Shown here piece after piece: positions 35,806-43,744 of a stretch of 64,000 bases of DNA (within the stretch, counting starts at the first letter, position 1; each line of letters begins with the position of its first letter). The notes under the pieces were generated by a model that saw nothing but the letters and a program-made list of their open reading frames with translations, searched no databases and was not told the origin of the DNA. Source of the DNA: Berkiella_A sp964633725. Lineage in GTDB: Bacteria > Pseudomonadota > Gammaproteobacteria > Berkiellales > Berkiellaceae. The position numbers and the translations under genes were made by a program. The stretch spans positions 1 through 64,000 of the forward strand of contig CAZWHY010000007.1 in the NCBI GenBank assembly GCA_964633725.1, given 5' to 3'.

Positions 35806-36855
35806 TTAACTGGCTTTTACCAATTGGTATTTTTTGATTTTTTCCACTAAAGTGGTTCTGCGTATAGAGAGCAATTGTGCGGCATGAGAGACAACACCAT
35901 TTGTTTTTTGTAATGCATCTGTAATATAAGATTTTTCAATATCTATCATCACTTGCTTGAGATCCATGCATTCCCTAAAACCAGATGCTTTCGGAGACAC
36001 CATCACAACTTGATTAAACGCATCCTGTAACCTATTATTTTGCGTTACTTCTGTTTGATTGGATTCAGTGCTTAAATGGGTCGCCGTATTTGTTTGATAT
36101 TTTTTGGGAAGATGTATTGGCTCGATCGTTTGATTCGCATATAAAACAAATAACCTTTCAATCAAATTAGATAATTCTCTAATATTGCCTTTCCACTGAT
36201 GTTCACACAACATATTGATAGTATGGTCAGATAAGACTATATAACTATCTAATTCAGCTGAAAATCTTGAAATTAAATCCTGCGTAATAGTCGGTAAATC
36301 TTGTATTCTTTCACGTAAGCTGGGCATTTCAATCGGAAAAACGTTCAGACGATAAAATAAATCTTCTCTAAATTGATTATCCTCAATTTGTTGTTCCAAA
36401 TTTTGATGGGTTGCTGCAATAATGCGTACATTAGTACGTATAGACTTGCTGCCTCCCACTCGTTCAAAAACTTTCTCTTGAATAACGCGCAATAACTTAA
36501 CTTGCATATTCATTGGCATATCACCAATTTCATCTAAAAATATTGTGCCGCCCTCTGCAAGCTCAAACCGCCCTTTTCTAGTACTAATTGCCCCTGTGAA
36601 AGCACCTTTTTCATGACCAAATAATTCACTCTCTAATAAATCGTGGGGGATAGCACCACAATTCACTGGAATGAATGGCATATTTTTTCGACTGGATAAA
36701 TTATGAAGACACCTGGATACAATTTCTTTACCAGTACCCGATTCCCCGGTAATAAAAACACTCACTTCTGTTTTTGCGACTTTCTGAATTATTTGCTTAA
36801 TATTCACAATTTGCGGACTTATGCCACTCAGCTGCTGAAGTGTCTCTCTATTCAT
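35806..36855 (-). CDS. flrA: Flagellar master regulator FlrA/FleQ, lacking the N-terminal domain
   Basis: A 349-aa sigma-54 activator: AAA+ domain with Walker A GESGTGKE (37-44), GAFTGA (84-89) and a sensor region, then a Fis-type helix-turn-helix (SHAAQLLSIRRTTLVEKIKKY, quoted in part). FlrA/FleQ proteins usually carry about 120-140 further N-terminal residues of receiver-like fold. Here a TAG lies two codons before the ATG, so the domain is absent rather than missed. It stands alone between flrB and the fliDST genes, the usual place for the class I regulator. Cyclic-di-GMP control at the AAA+ domain cannot be judged. Confidence 0.88.
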   Translation of the reverse strand: MNRETLQQLSGISPQIVNIKQIIQKVAKTEVSVFITGESGTGKEIVSRCLHNLSSRKNMPFIPVNCGAIPHDLLESELFGHEKGAFTGAISTRKGRFELAEGGTIFLDEIGDMPMNMQVKLLRVIQEKVFERVGGSKSIRTNVRIIAATHQNLEQQIEDNQFREDLFYRLNVFPIEMPSLRERIQDLPTITQDLISRFSAELDSYIVLSDHTINMLCEHQWKGNIRELSNLIERLFVLYANQTIEPIHLPKKYQTNTATHLSTESNQTEVTQNNRLQDAFNQVVMVSPKASGFRECMDLKQVMIDIEKSYITDALQKTNGVVSHAAQLLSIRRTTLVEKIKKYQLVKAS

Positions 36856-37005
36856 TATCTAATCCCTGTATATTTATCTGTACAGCATTATTTTTATATT
36901 TTTTGGTATAGATAACTAATAGTCAAGATTTTGGTAGGCTGTCAAATAATTGCCGGCAAGAATGAGAGTTATTTTAAAATAACACTGTAATCTACTGTGT
37001 TTAGA

Positions 37006-37302
37006 TTAAAAACTGCTGTGATTATTATATAAGGCTCGAGCTTTATGAGATTTTTTAATATCCTGTAATTGAGATTTCATGGACGCCTTACTGTCCAGTG
37101 CAAATTGCAAAACCAGCTGAACATCTTGCTGCAATGCTTCAATACCCTCTTTGGAAGAAGATAATATCTTACTGACTTTCTGTATATCTAAACTGCTGGT
37201 TTCAAATAGTTCTATGATAATTTTTTTAGCCTCTTCTTGTGGTTTTGTTTTAATCACCTCTACGAGGGCGCTCATCGTACGGGTAAATTCATCCACTGTC
37301 AT
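37006..37302 (-). CDS. FliT-like flagellar chaperone (tentative)
   Basis: A 98-aa helical protein placed directly after fliS, where fliT normally lies. I start it at ATG 37302 (MTVDEFTRTMSALVEV), nine bases after GGGA. Upstream in-frame sequence belongs to fliS. FliT binds FliD and can restrain flagellar regulators. Sequence conservation in this family is low, and I rely on size, helicity and position. Confidence 0.55.
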   Translation of the reverse strand: MTVDEFTRTMSALVEVIKTKPQEEAKKIIIELFETSSLDIQKVSKILSSSKEGIEALQQDVQLVLQFALDSKASMKSQLQDIKKSHKARALYNNHSSF

Positions 37303-37319
37303 TTCGTGTTTTCCCAATG

Positions 37320-37727
37320 TTATTTGTTTTTTTGTTCTTCTGCATAGCCTTGGATACCATCCCAACCTTCTTTTACGGTGGACAACAAGCCATGTACTTC
37401 ATCTAACATGTCTACGTCATTTTTCAAATTGGCTTCTACTAAGCGAGCCATTAAATACTCATATAAATTATTTAGATTTTCAGATATCTCTCCACCCTTT
37501 TCCATATCCAGACTGGCTTTTAACCCATCTATCAAGGTAATAGCCAAACTGATAAACCGCCCTTTTTCCTCGATTTGGTTTTGCAACATTGTGATTTTAG
37601 CAATGTTAATAGATTCTAATGCGTTGCTCATTAAAATAGCAATCACTTTATACGGATCTTTTTCTTGCCGATCGGCTTGTTTGTTGACATTTTGATAGGC
37701 TTTAATAGCCTGTTGGTTATGGCTCAC
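37320..37727 (-). CDS. fliS: Flagellin export chaperone FliS
   Basis: A 135-aa four-helix chaperone with the family start (AIKAYQNVNKQ), the PYKVIAILMSNALESI helix and NLYEYLMARLVEANLKND. It binds the flagellin C-terminus before export. It lies nine bases after fliD. Confidence 0.94.
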   Translation of the reverse strand: MSHNQQAIKAYQNVNKQADRQEKDPYKVIAILMSNALESINIAKITMLQNQIEEKGRFISLAITLIDGLKASLDMEKGGEISENLNNLYEYLMARLVEANLKNDVDMLDEVHGLLSTVKEGWDGIQGYAEEQKNK

Positions 37728-37736
37728 TGCACGCTC

Positions 37737-39134
37737 CTATTTTTTATATGATAATGGTTCTACTAAACTGCTTAATTGTTGAGTTAAAAAGTCACTGGTT
37801 GAACGTAATTTTGCAACAATAATGTCCATAGCAATAAATTGTGTTAACAAACGCAGCTCCATGCTTTGCAAATTCCTTTCTAATTGCTCTCTTTGCTCTG
37901 TCAGCAGTGAAATCGAAGAGTTTAATCCTGTTGTTTTACTATTGATAATCCCACTTGATCCAATATAGCGAGATATCAATTCGTCCAATTTAAGCGCAAT
38001 GCCTTCATCTTTTTTGGCGAATAATAAACCAACGGCATCAAAATCCTGATCCAAGGCTTCATTTAACTCTGTATTATTTAATTGCAACTTCCCGGTAAAT
38101 CTATCTGTCGTAATACCAATTTCCGCCAAAGTGCGAATACCACCTGGTACGGTACTAACAGATGCCCCTAAAACTCGGCGTATTTGCAAGTCTAAATTTC
38201 TTAATACGGAATCACCCACCAAAACACCTGAATTTTCCGTGTTATCTGCATCAACACTATTTAACGATGAAATGGTATCCACAATCGCGTTATAGTTTTC
38301 AACAAATTCTTGTATGCTTGTACGTACAGTGCCTTTATCTAAACTAACGGTCAATGTCTTAGCGTCCCCCACATTGGTTTTTAACAAATCAAACGTAACA
38401 CCATCAATCGCGTCTTCTATTGTATTGGAAGAACTTGTCACTGTTGCACCATCAATTGTTAGAATCGCATCTACGGCGGTTTGTGTTATTGTTGTGTAAG
38501 CAGAATCCAATTGTGACAATCCCGCATTGTCTGAATCATTGCCGTCATTGTCATCAACAATAGAGATAGTAAAAACATTATCTGTGCCCGGGGAGGATGC
38601 AGCAAACATTAATCGTGTTCCCGTATCAGTATTAATAATAGTGGCTGTAATACCTGTAACGCCCGATACTTCATTCACTTTATCTTTGATTCCAGACAAA
38701 GTTTGATCATCAGAGGTAATGTTAAATGAGTGTTCAACTGTCCCGGTTGTAAATTTTAAGGTTCCCGTACCGACAATCGTACCTGAATTCGCAAAATCTG
38801 CTGATGATACTTTATGGGTCGTTGCTAACTGGGAGATTTCTATGGAATATGTGCCTTGACTCGCGGCACTATCTGCGATGGCTGCTAATACAGTTTCATC
38901 TTCGCTCGTAACCAACCTTTGTTGGAAATTACTAACTTCTTTTAGACTGCTGATTTTAGTCTGCAATTCAGCTAAAGCGCTATTTAATGTGCCGAAGCTT
39001 GTTATTTTAGCTAAGGTTAGGGATTCAGTCGCATCAAATTTTGCCGTTTTTGCCCGACCTTCGCTGGCGAGCAAATCATCCACTAAGCCACGGATATCAA
39101 TTCCAGAACCAGAACCAGCACTTGAAATTGACAT
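37737..39134 (-). CDS. fliD: Flagellar filament cap protein FliD
   Basis: A 465-aa cap protein with the N-terminal SGIDIRGLVDDLLASEG block, a flagellin-IN-type middle (TLSGIKDKVNEVSGVTGITA, quoted in part) and a C-terminal coiled-coil domain (LRSTSDFLTQQLSSL). It promotes flagellin folding at the filament tip. Both a sigma-54 and a probable sigma-28 promoter lie upstream, allowing two waves of expression. Confidence 0.96.
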   Translation of the reverse strand: MSISSAGSGSGIDIRGLVDDLLASEGRAKTAKFDATESLTLAKITSFGTLNSALAELQTKISSLKEVSNFQQRLVTSEDETVLAAIADSAASQGTYSIEISQLATTHKVSSADFANSGTIVGTGTLKFTTGTVEHSFNITSDDQTLSGIKDKVNEVSGVTGITATIINTDTGTRLMFAASSPGTDNVFTISIVDDNDGNDSDNAGLSQLDSAYTTITQTAVDAILTIDGATVTSSSNTIEDAIDGVTFDLLKTNVGDAKTLTVSLDKGTVRTSIQEFVENYNAIVDTISSLNSVDADNTENSGVLVGDSVLRNLDLQIRRVLGASVSTVPGGIRTLAEIGITTDRFTGKLQLNNTELNEALDQDFDAVGLLFAKKDEGIALKLDELISRYIGSSGIINSKTTGLNSSISLLTEQREQLERNLQSMELRLLTQFIAMDIIVAKLRSTSDFLTQQLSSLVEPLSYKK

Positions 39135-39177
39135 AAATAACGACTCCCATATTATTTTTCATTTTGAATATATTTAT

Positions 39178-39193
39178 TGCAAAGAGTATGCCA
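39178..39193 (-). promoter_or_regulatory. Sigma-54 promoter upstream of fliD
   Basis: The minus strand reads TGGCATACTCTTTGCA, a near-perfect sigma-54 promoter, 44 bp before the fliD ATG. Confidence 0.88.
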
Positions 39194-39228
39194 GTTAAGG
39201 ATCATTAAAAAGACCTATTAGTCTGTAC

Positions 39229-39255
39229 CCATCGACATAATATTGCTATTTTTTA
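39229..39255 (-). promoter_or_regulatory. Probable sigma-28 promoter upstream of fliD
   Basis: The minus strand reads TAAAAAAT-N11-GTCGATGG. The -10 core CGAT and the 11-base spacing fit FliA sites, but the -35 box is weaker than that before flaA. It lies upstream of the sigma-54 site. Confidence 0.55.
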
Positions 39256-39324
39256 GGCAATGGTTCTCCACTGCGCTGACGTTTAGCTTCCGCTGTATGC
39301 TATAATAGTGATTATTTTTTAGAT

Positions 39325-39349
39325 AAAAAAAAGGGGGATAAATCCCCCT
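39325..39349 (-). terminator. Intrinsic terminator of the flagellin gene
   Basis: On the minus strand, GGGGG-ATTTAT-CCCCC followed by eight T, shortly after the flaA stop. It is a textbook Rho-independent terminator that isolates flaA from fliD. Confidence 0.92.
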
Positions 39350-39364
39350 CCTCTTATCACTTGA

Positions 39365-41626
39365 CTACTGAAGTAGACCCAACACATTTTGAGGTATACT
39401 ATTTGCCTGAGACAAAATAGAAACACCTGCTTGCTGTAAGATCTGCGCTTTAGTCATATTGGCTGTTTCTGCCGCGAAATCCGCATCCAAGATACGAGAC
39501 CGAGCAGATTCTAGATTCTCAACATTACTAGCAATATTTGAAATAGTACTAGAGAATCTGTTTTGAACAGAACCCAGTTGTGCTCGGATGGAACTGATTT
39601 GATCCAGCGCCCCATCAATCACACTAATGGCATCATTCGCACCTGATTGCGTGCTAATGTTCAACTGTCCAACATCAGACAATGTTGATGAGTTAGCAGA
39701 ACCCGCACCACCAGAGAATAATGAAGTACTGCCTGTGGCAGAACCTGAAATATCAGATGACACATTGAATGTGCTTGCTGAGTTAAATGTTACTTCACCA
39801 CCCACTACAGTCGTATCAAAGTTTGTTCTAGCACCACCATCATACAAGTTCACAGCTTGACCACCTGAGTTAGTCGCTGCATTACCCGTTACAGTCATTG
39901 ATTGCTCTAATGCAGCTGTTTGAGTACTACCTGTACCTGAAACTGCTGTCACACCAGGCGCTGCATAATCAACCGCAGCACTATGCGTAAAGTTTTCTAT
40001 AACAATATCTTTACCTGTACTATGGCTCAAAATAATCTCAGAATTATTAGAGCCTACAGCTGCCGTAATACCTGTTGTACCAGCAATATCGTTCACTGCT
40101 TGAACGAGTGATGATAAATCACTTGTTGTGACCGTTGATGTTATTGATGAAGCAGTAGCATTATCACCATATAAGCTAAAACCAACAGTACCATCTGCAC
40201 TTAATCCAGATAAAGTCACAGTCGTAGAAGCGGATGCTGTCACACCTGTTGTACCCGATAATGCATTGACTGCTGTTGCAATACTGTCTGCAGCATCATC
40301 AGCACTCACGGCAGCTGTTCCAGAGCCGGTTGAACCTACAATCGTAATGTTTTGCGCAGCAACATTGCTGGTTAGATCATTAGCTGTATTCGTTGTGTTA
40401 TTAACACCATCGTTAATAGAACCTTGAGCTACAGCTGTGGTTGTTGCTGTTGTTGCAGCTGTAATGGAATCCACATCAGAAGATATGCTCATACCTTGAT
40501 CCAGCATTATATCAACACGTCCACCAAAGGTTGTGGCTTGTGATATCACTAATGTTGTCGCTGCGGCACCATCTAAACCAACCATGTCAAAAACACCTGC
40601 AGTCGCACCCGTTGAAAAGCTCAAATCACGACCATCTAATGCGGTAACCGTTACAGCAGAGCCATCACTCGTCGCAAAAATACCAGCCGCTTGCAATGTT
40701 GCATTGGCATTAATCGCTGTCGCCATCGTATCCACTGTGGCCGAAGCACCAGCCGCAATCACTTGCCCTTCTAAACTAATACTGGTTGCCGCAACGATAC
40801 CAGCAAAATTATCAACAACGACTTGGTTGAACCCTCTGGCTTCAACACCTGTTTCAGCTGACAATGCAACCGCTACTGCGCTCGCTTCATCATCAGCAGA
40901 TATAGCGACTGTAGACGTGGTTGCCACACCAGCAGATGTTGTGCTGTTAACTGTAAAGTTAGAGGCACTAAAACCATTAGCCGCTGAGTTTGCTTGAGCC
41001 ACACCAACTTCAGCGCCTAAATCTGCACCACCTGTTGCGCCTTGTACACCAATATATAGTTCTTTATTTGTTGCCCCTTCAGGACTTTCTGTATTATTAG
41101 TTGTGACTTGATTTGTACCCAAAGCAGTCGCTCTTGTATCACTAATAGAAACAGAAATCGTTTGATTGGCTTCAGCCCCTACATGGAATAAAGCATTTTG
41201 CAAATCACCATTTAGAATTTTAAGTCCATTAAAAGTTGTGGTGTTAGCAACACGAGACATTTCTTGTTTTAACTGATTGACCTCATCTTGCAGCGCGGCT
41301 CTATCTGTTGCAGAGTTTGTTCCATTTGCTGACTGAATAGACAGTTCACGCATACGCTGTAAAAGATTTGTCGACTCTTGCATCGCACCCTCAGCAACCT
41401 GCGCTAACGAAATCGCATCATTTGCATTTCTAGAGGCTTGAGTTAAACCTTTAATTTGAGAGGTAAATCGAGTACTAATCGCCAAACCCGCCGCATCATC
41501 TTTCGCACTATTAATACGAAGACCGGAAGACAGTCTTTGTAGTGATGAGGTAAGCATTTCTGCCGATTTGTTTAAGTTATTTTGTGCGTTTAAGGACGCT
41601 ACATTGGTATTAATGACCTGTGCCAT
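39365..41626 (-). CDS. flaA: Flagellin
   Basis: The filament subunit, 753 aa, longer than the usual 400-550. The D0/D1 ends are standard (MAQVINTNVASLNAQNNLNK start; ILQQAGVSILSQANSIPQNV end). The extra length is a variable Ala/Thr/Ser-rich centre (about residues 180-640) with flagellin-IN-like units such as SGTTGVTA and AGTTGITA. I choose the second of two tandem ATGs because AGGAG is then six bases upstream. It is monocistronic, with a sigma-28 promoter and a strong terminator. Confidence 0.96.
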   Translation of the reverse strand: MAQVINTNVASLNAQNNLNKSAEMLTSSLQRLSSGLRINSAKDDAAGLAISTRFTSQIKGLTQASRNANDAISLAQVAEGAMQESTNLLQRMRELSIQSANGTNSATDRAALQDEVNQLKQEMSRVANTTTFNGLKILNGDLQNALFHVGAEANQTISVSISDTRATALGTNQVTTNNTESPEGATNKELYIGVQGATGGADLGAEVGVAQANSAANGFSASNFTVNSTTSAGVATTSTVAISADDEASAVAVALSAETGVEARGFNQVVVDNFAGIVAATSISLEGQVIAAGASATVDTMATAINANATLQAAGIFATSDGSAVTVTALDGRDLSFSTGATAGVFDMVGLDGAAATTLVISQATTFGGRVDIMLDQGMSISSDVDSITAATTATTTAVAQGSINDGVNNTTNTANDLTSNVAAQNITIVGSTGSGTAAVSADDAADSIATAVNALSGTTGVTASASTTVTLSGLSADGTVGFSLYGDNATASSITSTVTTSDLSSLVQAVNDIAGTTGITAAVGSNNSEIILSHSTGKDIVIENFTHSAAVDYAAPGVTAVSGTGSTQTAALEQSMTVTGNAATNSGGQAVNLYDGGARTNFDTTVVGGEVTFNSASTFNVSSDISGSATGSTSLFSGGAGSANSSTLSDVGQLNISTQSGANDAISVIDGALDQISSIRAQLGSVQNRFSSTISNIASNVENLESARSRILDADFAAETANMTKAQILQQAGVSILSQANSIPQNVLGLLQ

Positions 41627-41717
41627 CATAAACTCCTAAAAATTAAAGCTTTACGCTTCGTAGTATTCTTAGCGGATATACACCTATAAATAGATATATT
41701 TACCGCTCCCAGCCATG

Positions 41718-41744
41718 ATATCGACAGAGCAGAAGTTAACTTTA
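41718..41744 (-). promoter_or_regulatory. Sigma-28 promoter of flagellin
   Basis: The minus strand reads TAAAGTTA-N11-GTCGATAT, almost the FliA consensus. It lies in the 314-bp spacer 41627-41940, which otherwise contains only the inverted-repeat element at 41878-41946. It leaves a leader of roughly 85 bases before the flaA ATG. Confidence 0.9.
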
Positions 41745-41877
41745 GGATATTTTTAATTTATTTTGATATAATTTTTTGGGTGAACGCTGCCGTCTATTTT
41801 AAACAGCCAAACAAGCAGATTTATTTAACCAACAGACTGGATAAAAATATTTTCAAACAATGAATATTGTAAAGGTA

Positions 41878-41946
41878 CTAGGGAATAGGCATGTAATAGC
41901 TTACTGGTTTAGCGCTCAGTACGTTATTACATACCCATTCCTAAAG
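41878..41946. repeat. Short palindromic copy of the terminal-repeat element (flaA-flgL spacer)
   Basis: Two ends in inverted orientation, variants of CTTAGGAATGGGCATG, separated by only about 14 bp that include TTTAGCGCTCAG. That internal sequence also occurs next to the left end at 60639, so this is a deletion derivative of the same element. The right end covers the TAG stop of flgL (41941-41943). The long hairpin may serve as an flgL terminator. Confidence 0.75.
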
Positions 41947-43743
41947 AAAATTAAACAAGCTCAATCCCTGTATTCTTGTAAAACTTTGTTGCGCTGCTTG
42001 TAAAGTTAGTGTTAGCTGTGACAAATTAGAAATGGCTTCAGCATAATCTAAATCTTCAATACGGCTCAATGTAGACTGTGCAATAAATTTTATGTTTGCA
42101 TTATTATTTTCTAAAGAATCAATCACATTAAGACGTGCACCAATTTTTGCCCTTGTATTATCAAGCTGCAATTCTGCTTGTTCGATATTCAACAAGGCAA
42201 CATCAATCACATACCCCAATTGTTCTGGTGTATTAGAATTTAAACGTATACCATCAATTAAATTTTGTGTTGTGGTAAATATATCTTGGCTTGCAGGCTG
42301 ATCAAATCCCACAGAAAATGTATCCCCACCACTGGGAACCCCTGTAATAACCGCTCGCACACCATCAAACTCAATAGCTTGCCCTGGCACAAAGGTAACA
42401 TTATCAAATCCTGCAATGGATTGCGTAGGATTTGAATCCAAAACAATATTAAATGTTGTGCCTCCTGGATTGAAGATAATAGAATAACTTTCTGTACTGT
42501 TGCTGACATTGCTTTTCACTTCTGTTGTCATTTGCCCTGTACCAGAATTGGTCGTAACATTTTGTATGCCACGGGTCAATCCAATATCACTCGGCATACT
42601 CCCTTGAATCTCAATAGCCGAATGATCTCTTAAAACAATGGTTGACCGCTTAACCTGATCTTCAGCGCCACCGGTCAATGTGAAGTTCGCAAAATCGGCG
42701 GTTTCTCCCCCCGCTGTTTCTAATTGAATATTTCGTCCATCTGCCGCCGACAAAACAATGGATGTGCCAGCACCACCAGGCTGGGTGGCAACAACACCCG
42801 TTTGATCGGAGACAAGATTTATTTCAGACATCAAAGAAGATTCTGTACCAACAGCATCTACAATGGCAATACCATTAATGGTCAGCGCCCCAGCACCTAA
42901 TGGTTGTGCCGTATAAATACCCATATCCAAACTATTAGGTTGCACAATCGCATCGACGCCATGCTCTGACTTTTGAGCATTGATGGCATTGGCAATCGCA
43001 ATCGCACTTTTTTGGCTGTCTGTTGTTGATAATAGATCTATTTCTGCAGGCTTAATAAGAATATTATTAATAATAAGCTCATTCTTATCTAAGCTGGCCA
43101 ATGCGCCCGAGTTAACCAATCCAGGCTCTGATGAGGTGACGGTTGCGATTTCATTATGATTCACTGTGTTAATGGTTGATGAGGGCAAACTAAAGAATAC
43201 ATCTTTCGCTGTGTCATTTATGTCTAAAAATGTAGAATCATTTAGTTGAATTTTTCTTTGTCCTTCATCCCCTTGATAAATATATGCACCTGTTAAAGAT
43301 TGAGATACAGGTGCGGTATTAGATTTAAATCCAGAGAATGTATATTCTCCCAGACCATTTTTTGAATTAGCCAACGATGTCAACTCTGAGAGGATAACTT
43401 CTAATTCATTGGCAATAGAACTCCTTTCCATACTAGATATAGAACCATTATTTGCCGAAATAGCCAGTTCTTTAATTCTGTGATATTGCGTGACCACGCT
43501 GTTTAATGTCGACTCTTCAAAGCTTAAATTAGATTCCGCAATCGCACCATTTTGTGAATATTGATCAAGTCTAAATATTTCCTGCCTTATTTGCAATACG
43601 CGAATCGCGCCATTTGGATCTTCAGACGGTTTGGTGATTCTTTTGCCCAAAGAAATCTTTTCTTGCAAATCATTTAGATTGTTTTGTTGTTCCAGCATAG
43701 AACGAATGCTTTTGGTGTAAAACTCAGCACTAGATAACCTCAT
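41941..43743 (-). CDS. flgL: Hook-filament junction protein FlgL, enlarged
   Basis: A 600-aa protein, roughly 200-300 residues longer than usual. I start it at ATG 43743 (MRLSSAEFYTKSIRSMLEQQ) because GGGGAGG lies five bases upstream. A longer frame reaches into flgK. The flagellin-like ends are intact. The extra length includes a module at about 219-389, with VVATQPGGAGTSIVLSAADG and NIQL, shared with FlgK and FlgE. The stop codon lies inside a repeat element. Confidence 0.94.
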   Translation of the reverse strand: MRLSSAEFYTKSIRSMLEQQNNLNDLQEKISLGKRITKPSEDPNGAIRVLQIRQEIFRLDQYSQNGAIAESNLSFEESTLNSVVTQYHRIKELAISANNGSISSMERSSIANELEVILSELTSLANSKNGLGEYTFSGFKSNTAPVSQSLTGAYIYQGDEGQRKIQLNDSTFLDINDTAKDVFFSLPSSTINTVNHNEIATVTSSEPGLVNSGALASLDKNELIINNILIKPAEIDLLSTTDSQKSAIAIANAINAQKSEHGVDAIVQPNSLDMGIYTAQPLGAGALTINGIAIVDAVGTESSLMSEINLVSDQTGVVATQPGGAGTSIVLSAADGRNIQLETAGGETADFANFTLTGGAEDQVKRSTIVLRDHSAIEIQGSMPSDIGLTRGIQNVTTNSGTGQMTTEVKSNVSNSTESYSIIFNPGGTTFNIVLDSNPTQSIAGFDNVTFVPGQAIEFDGVRAVITGVPSGGDTFSVGFDQPASQDIFTTTQNLIDGIRLNSNTPEQLGYVIDVALLNIEQAELQLDNTRAKIGARLNVIDSLENNNANIKFIAQSTLSRIEDLDYAEAISNLSQLTLTLQAAQQSFTRIQGLSLFNFL

Positions 43744-43744
43744 T

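Noticed and set aside
40533..40997. 154-codon plus-strand frame opposite flagellin
   Set aside because: Long only because the GC-richer, Ala/Thr-repetitive flagellin sequence is stop-poor on the other strand.
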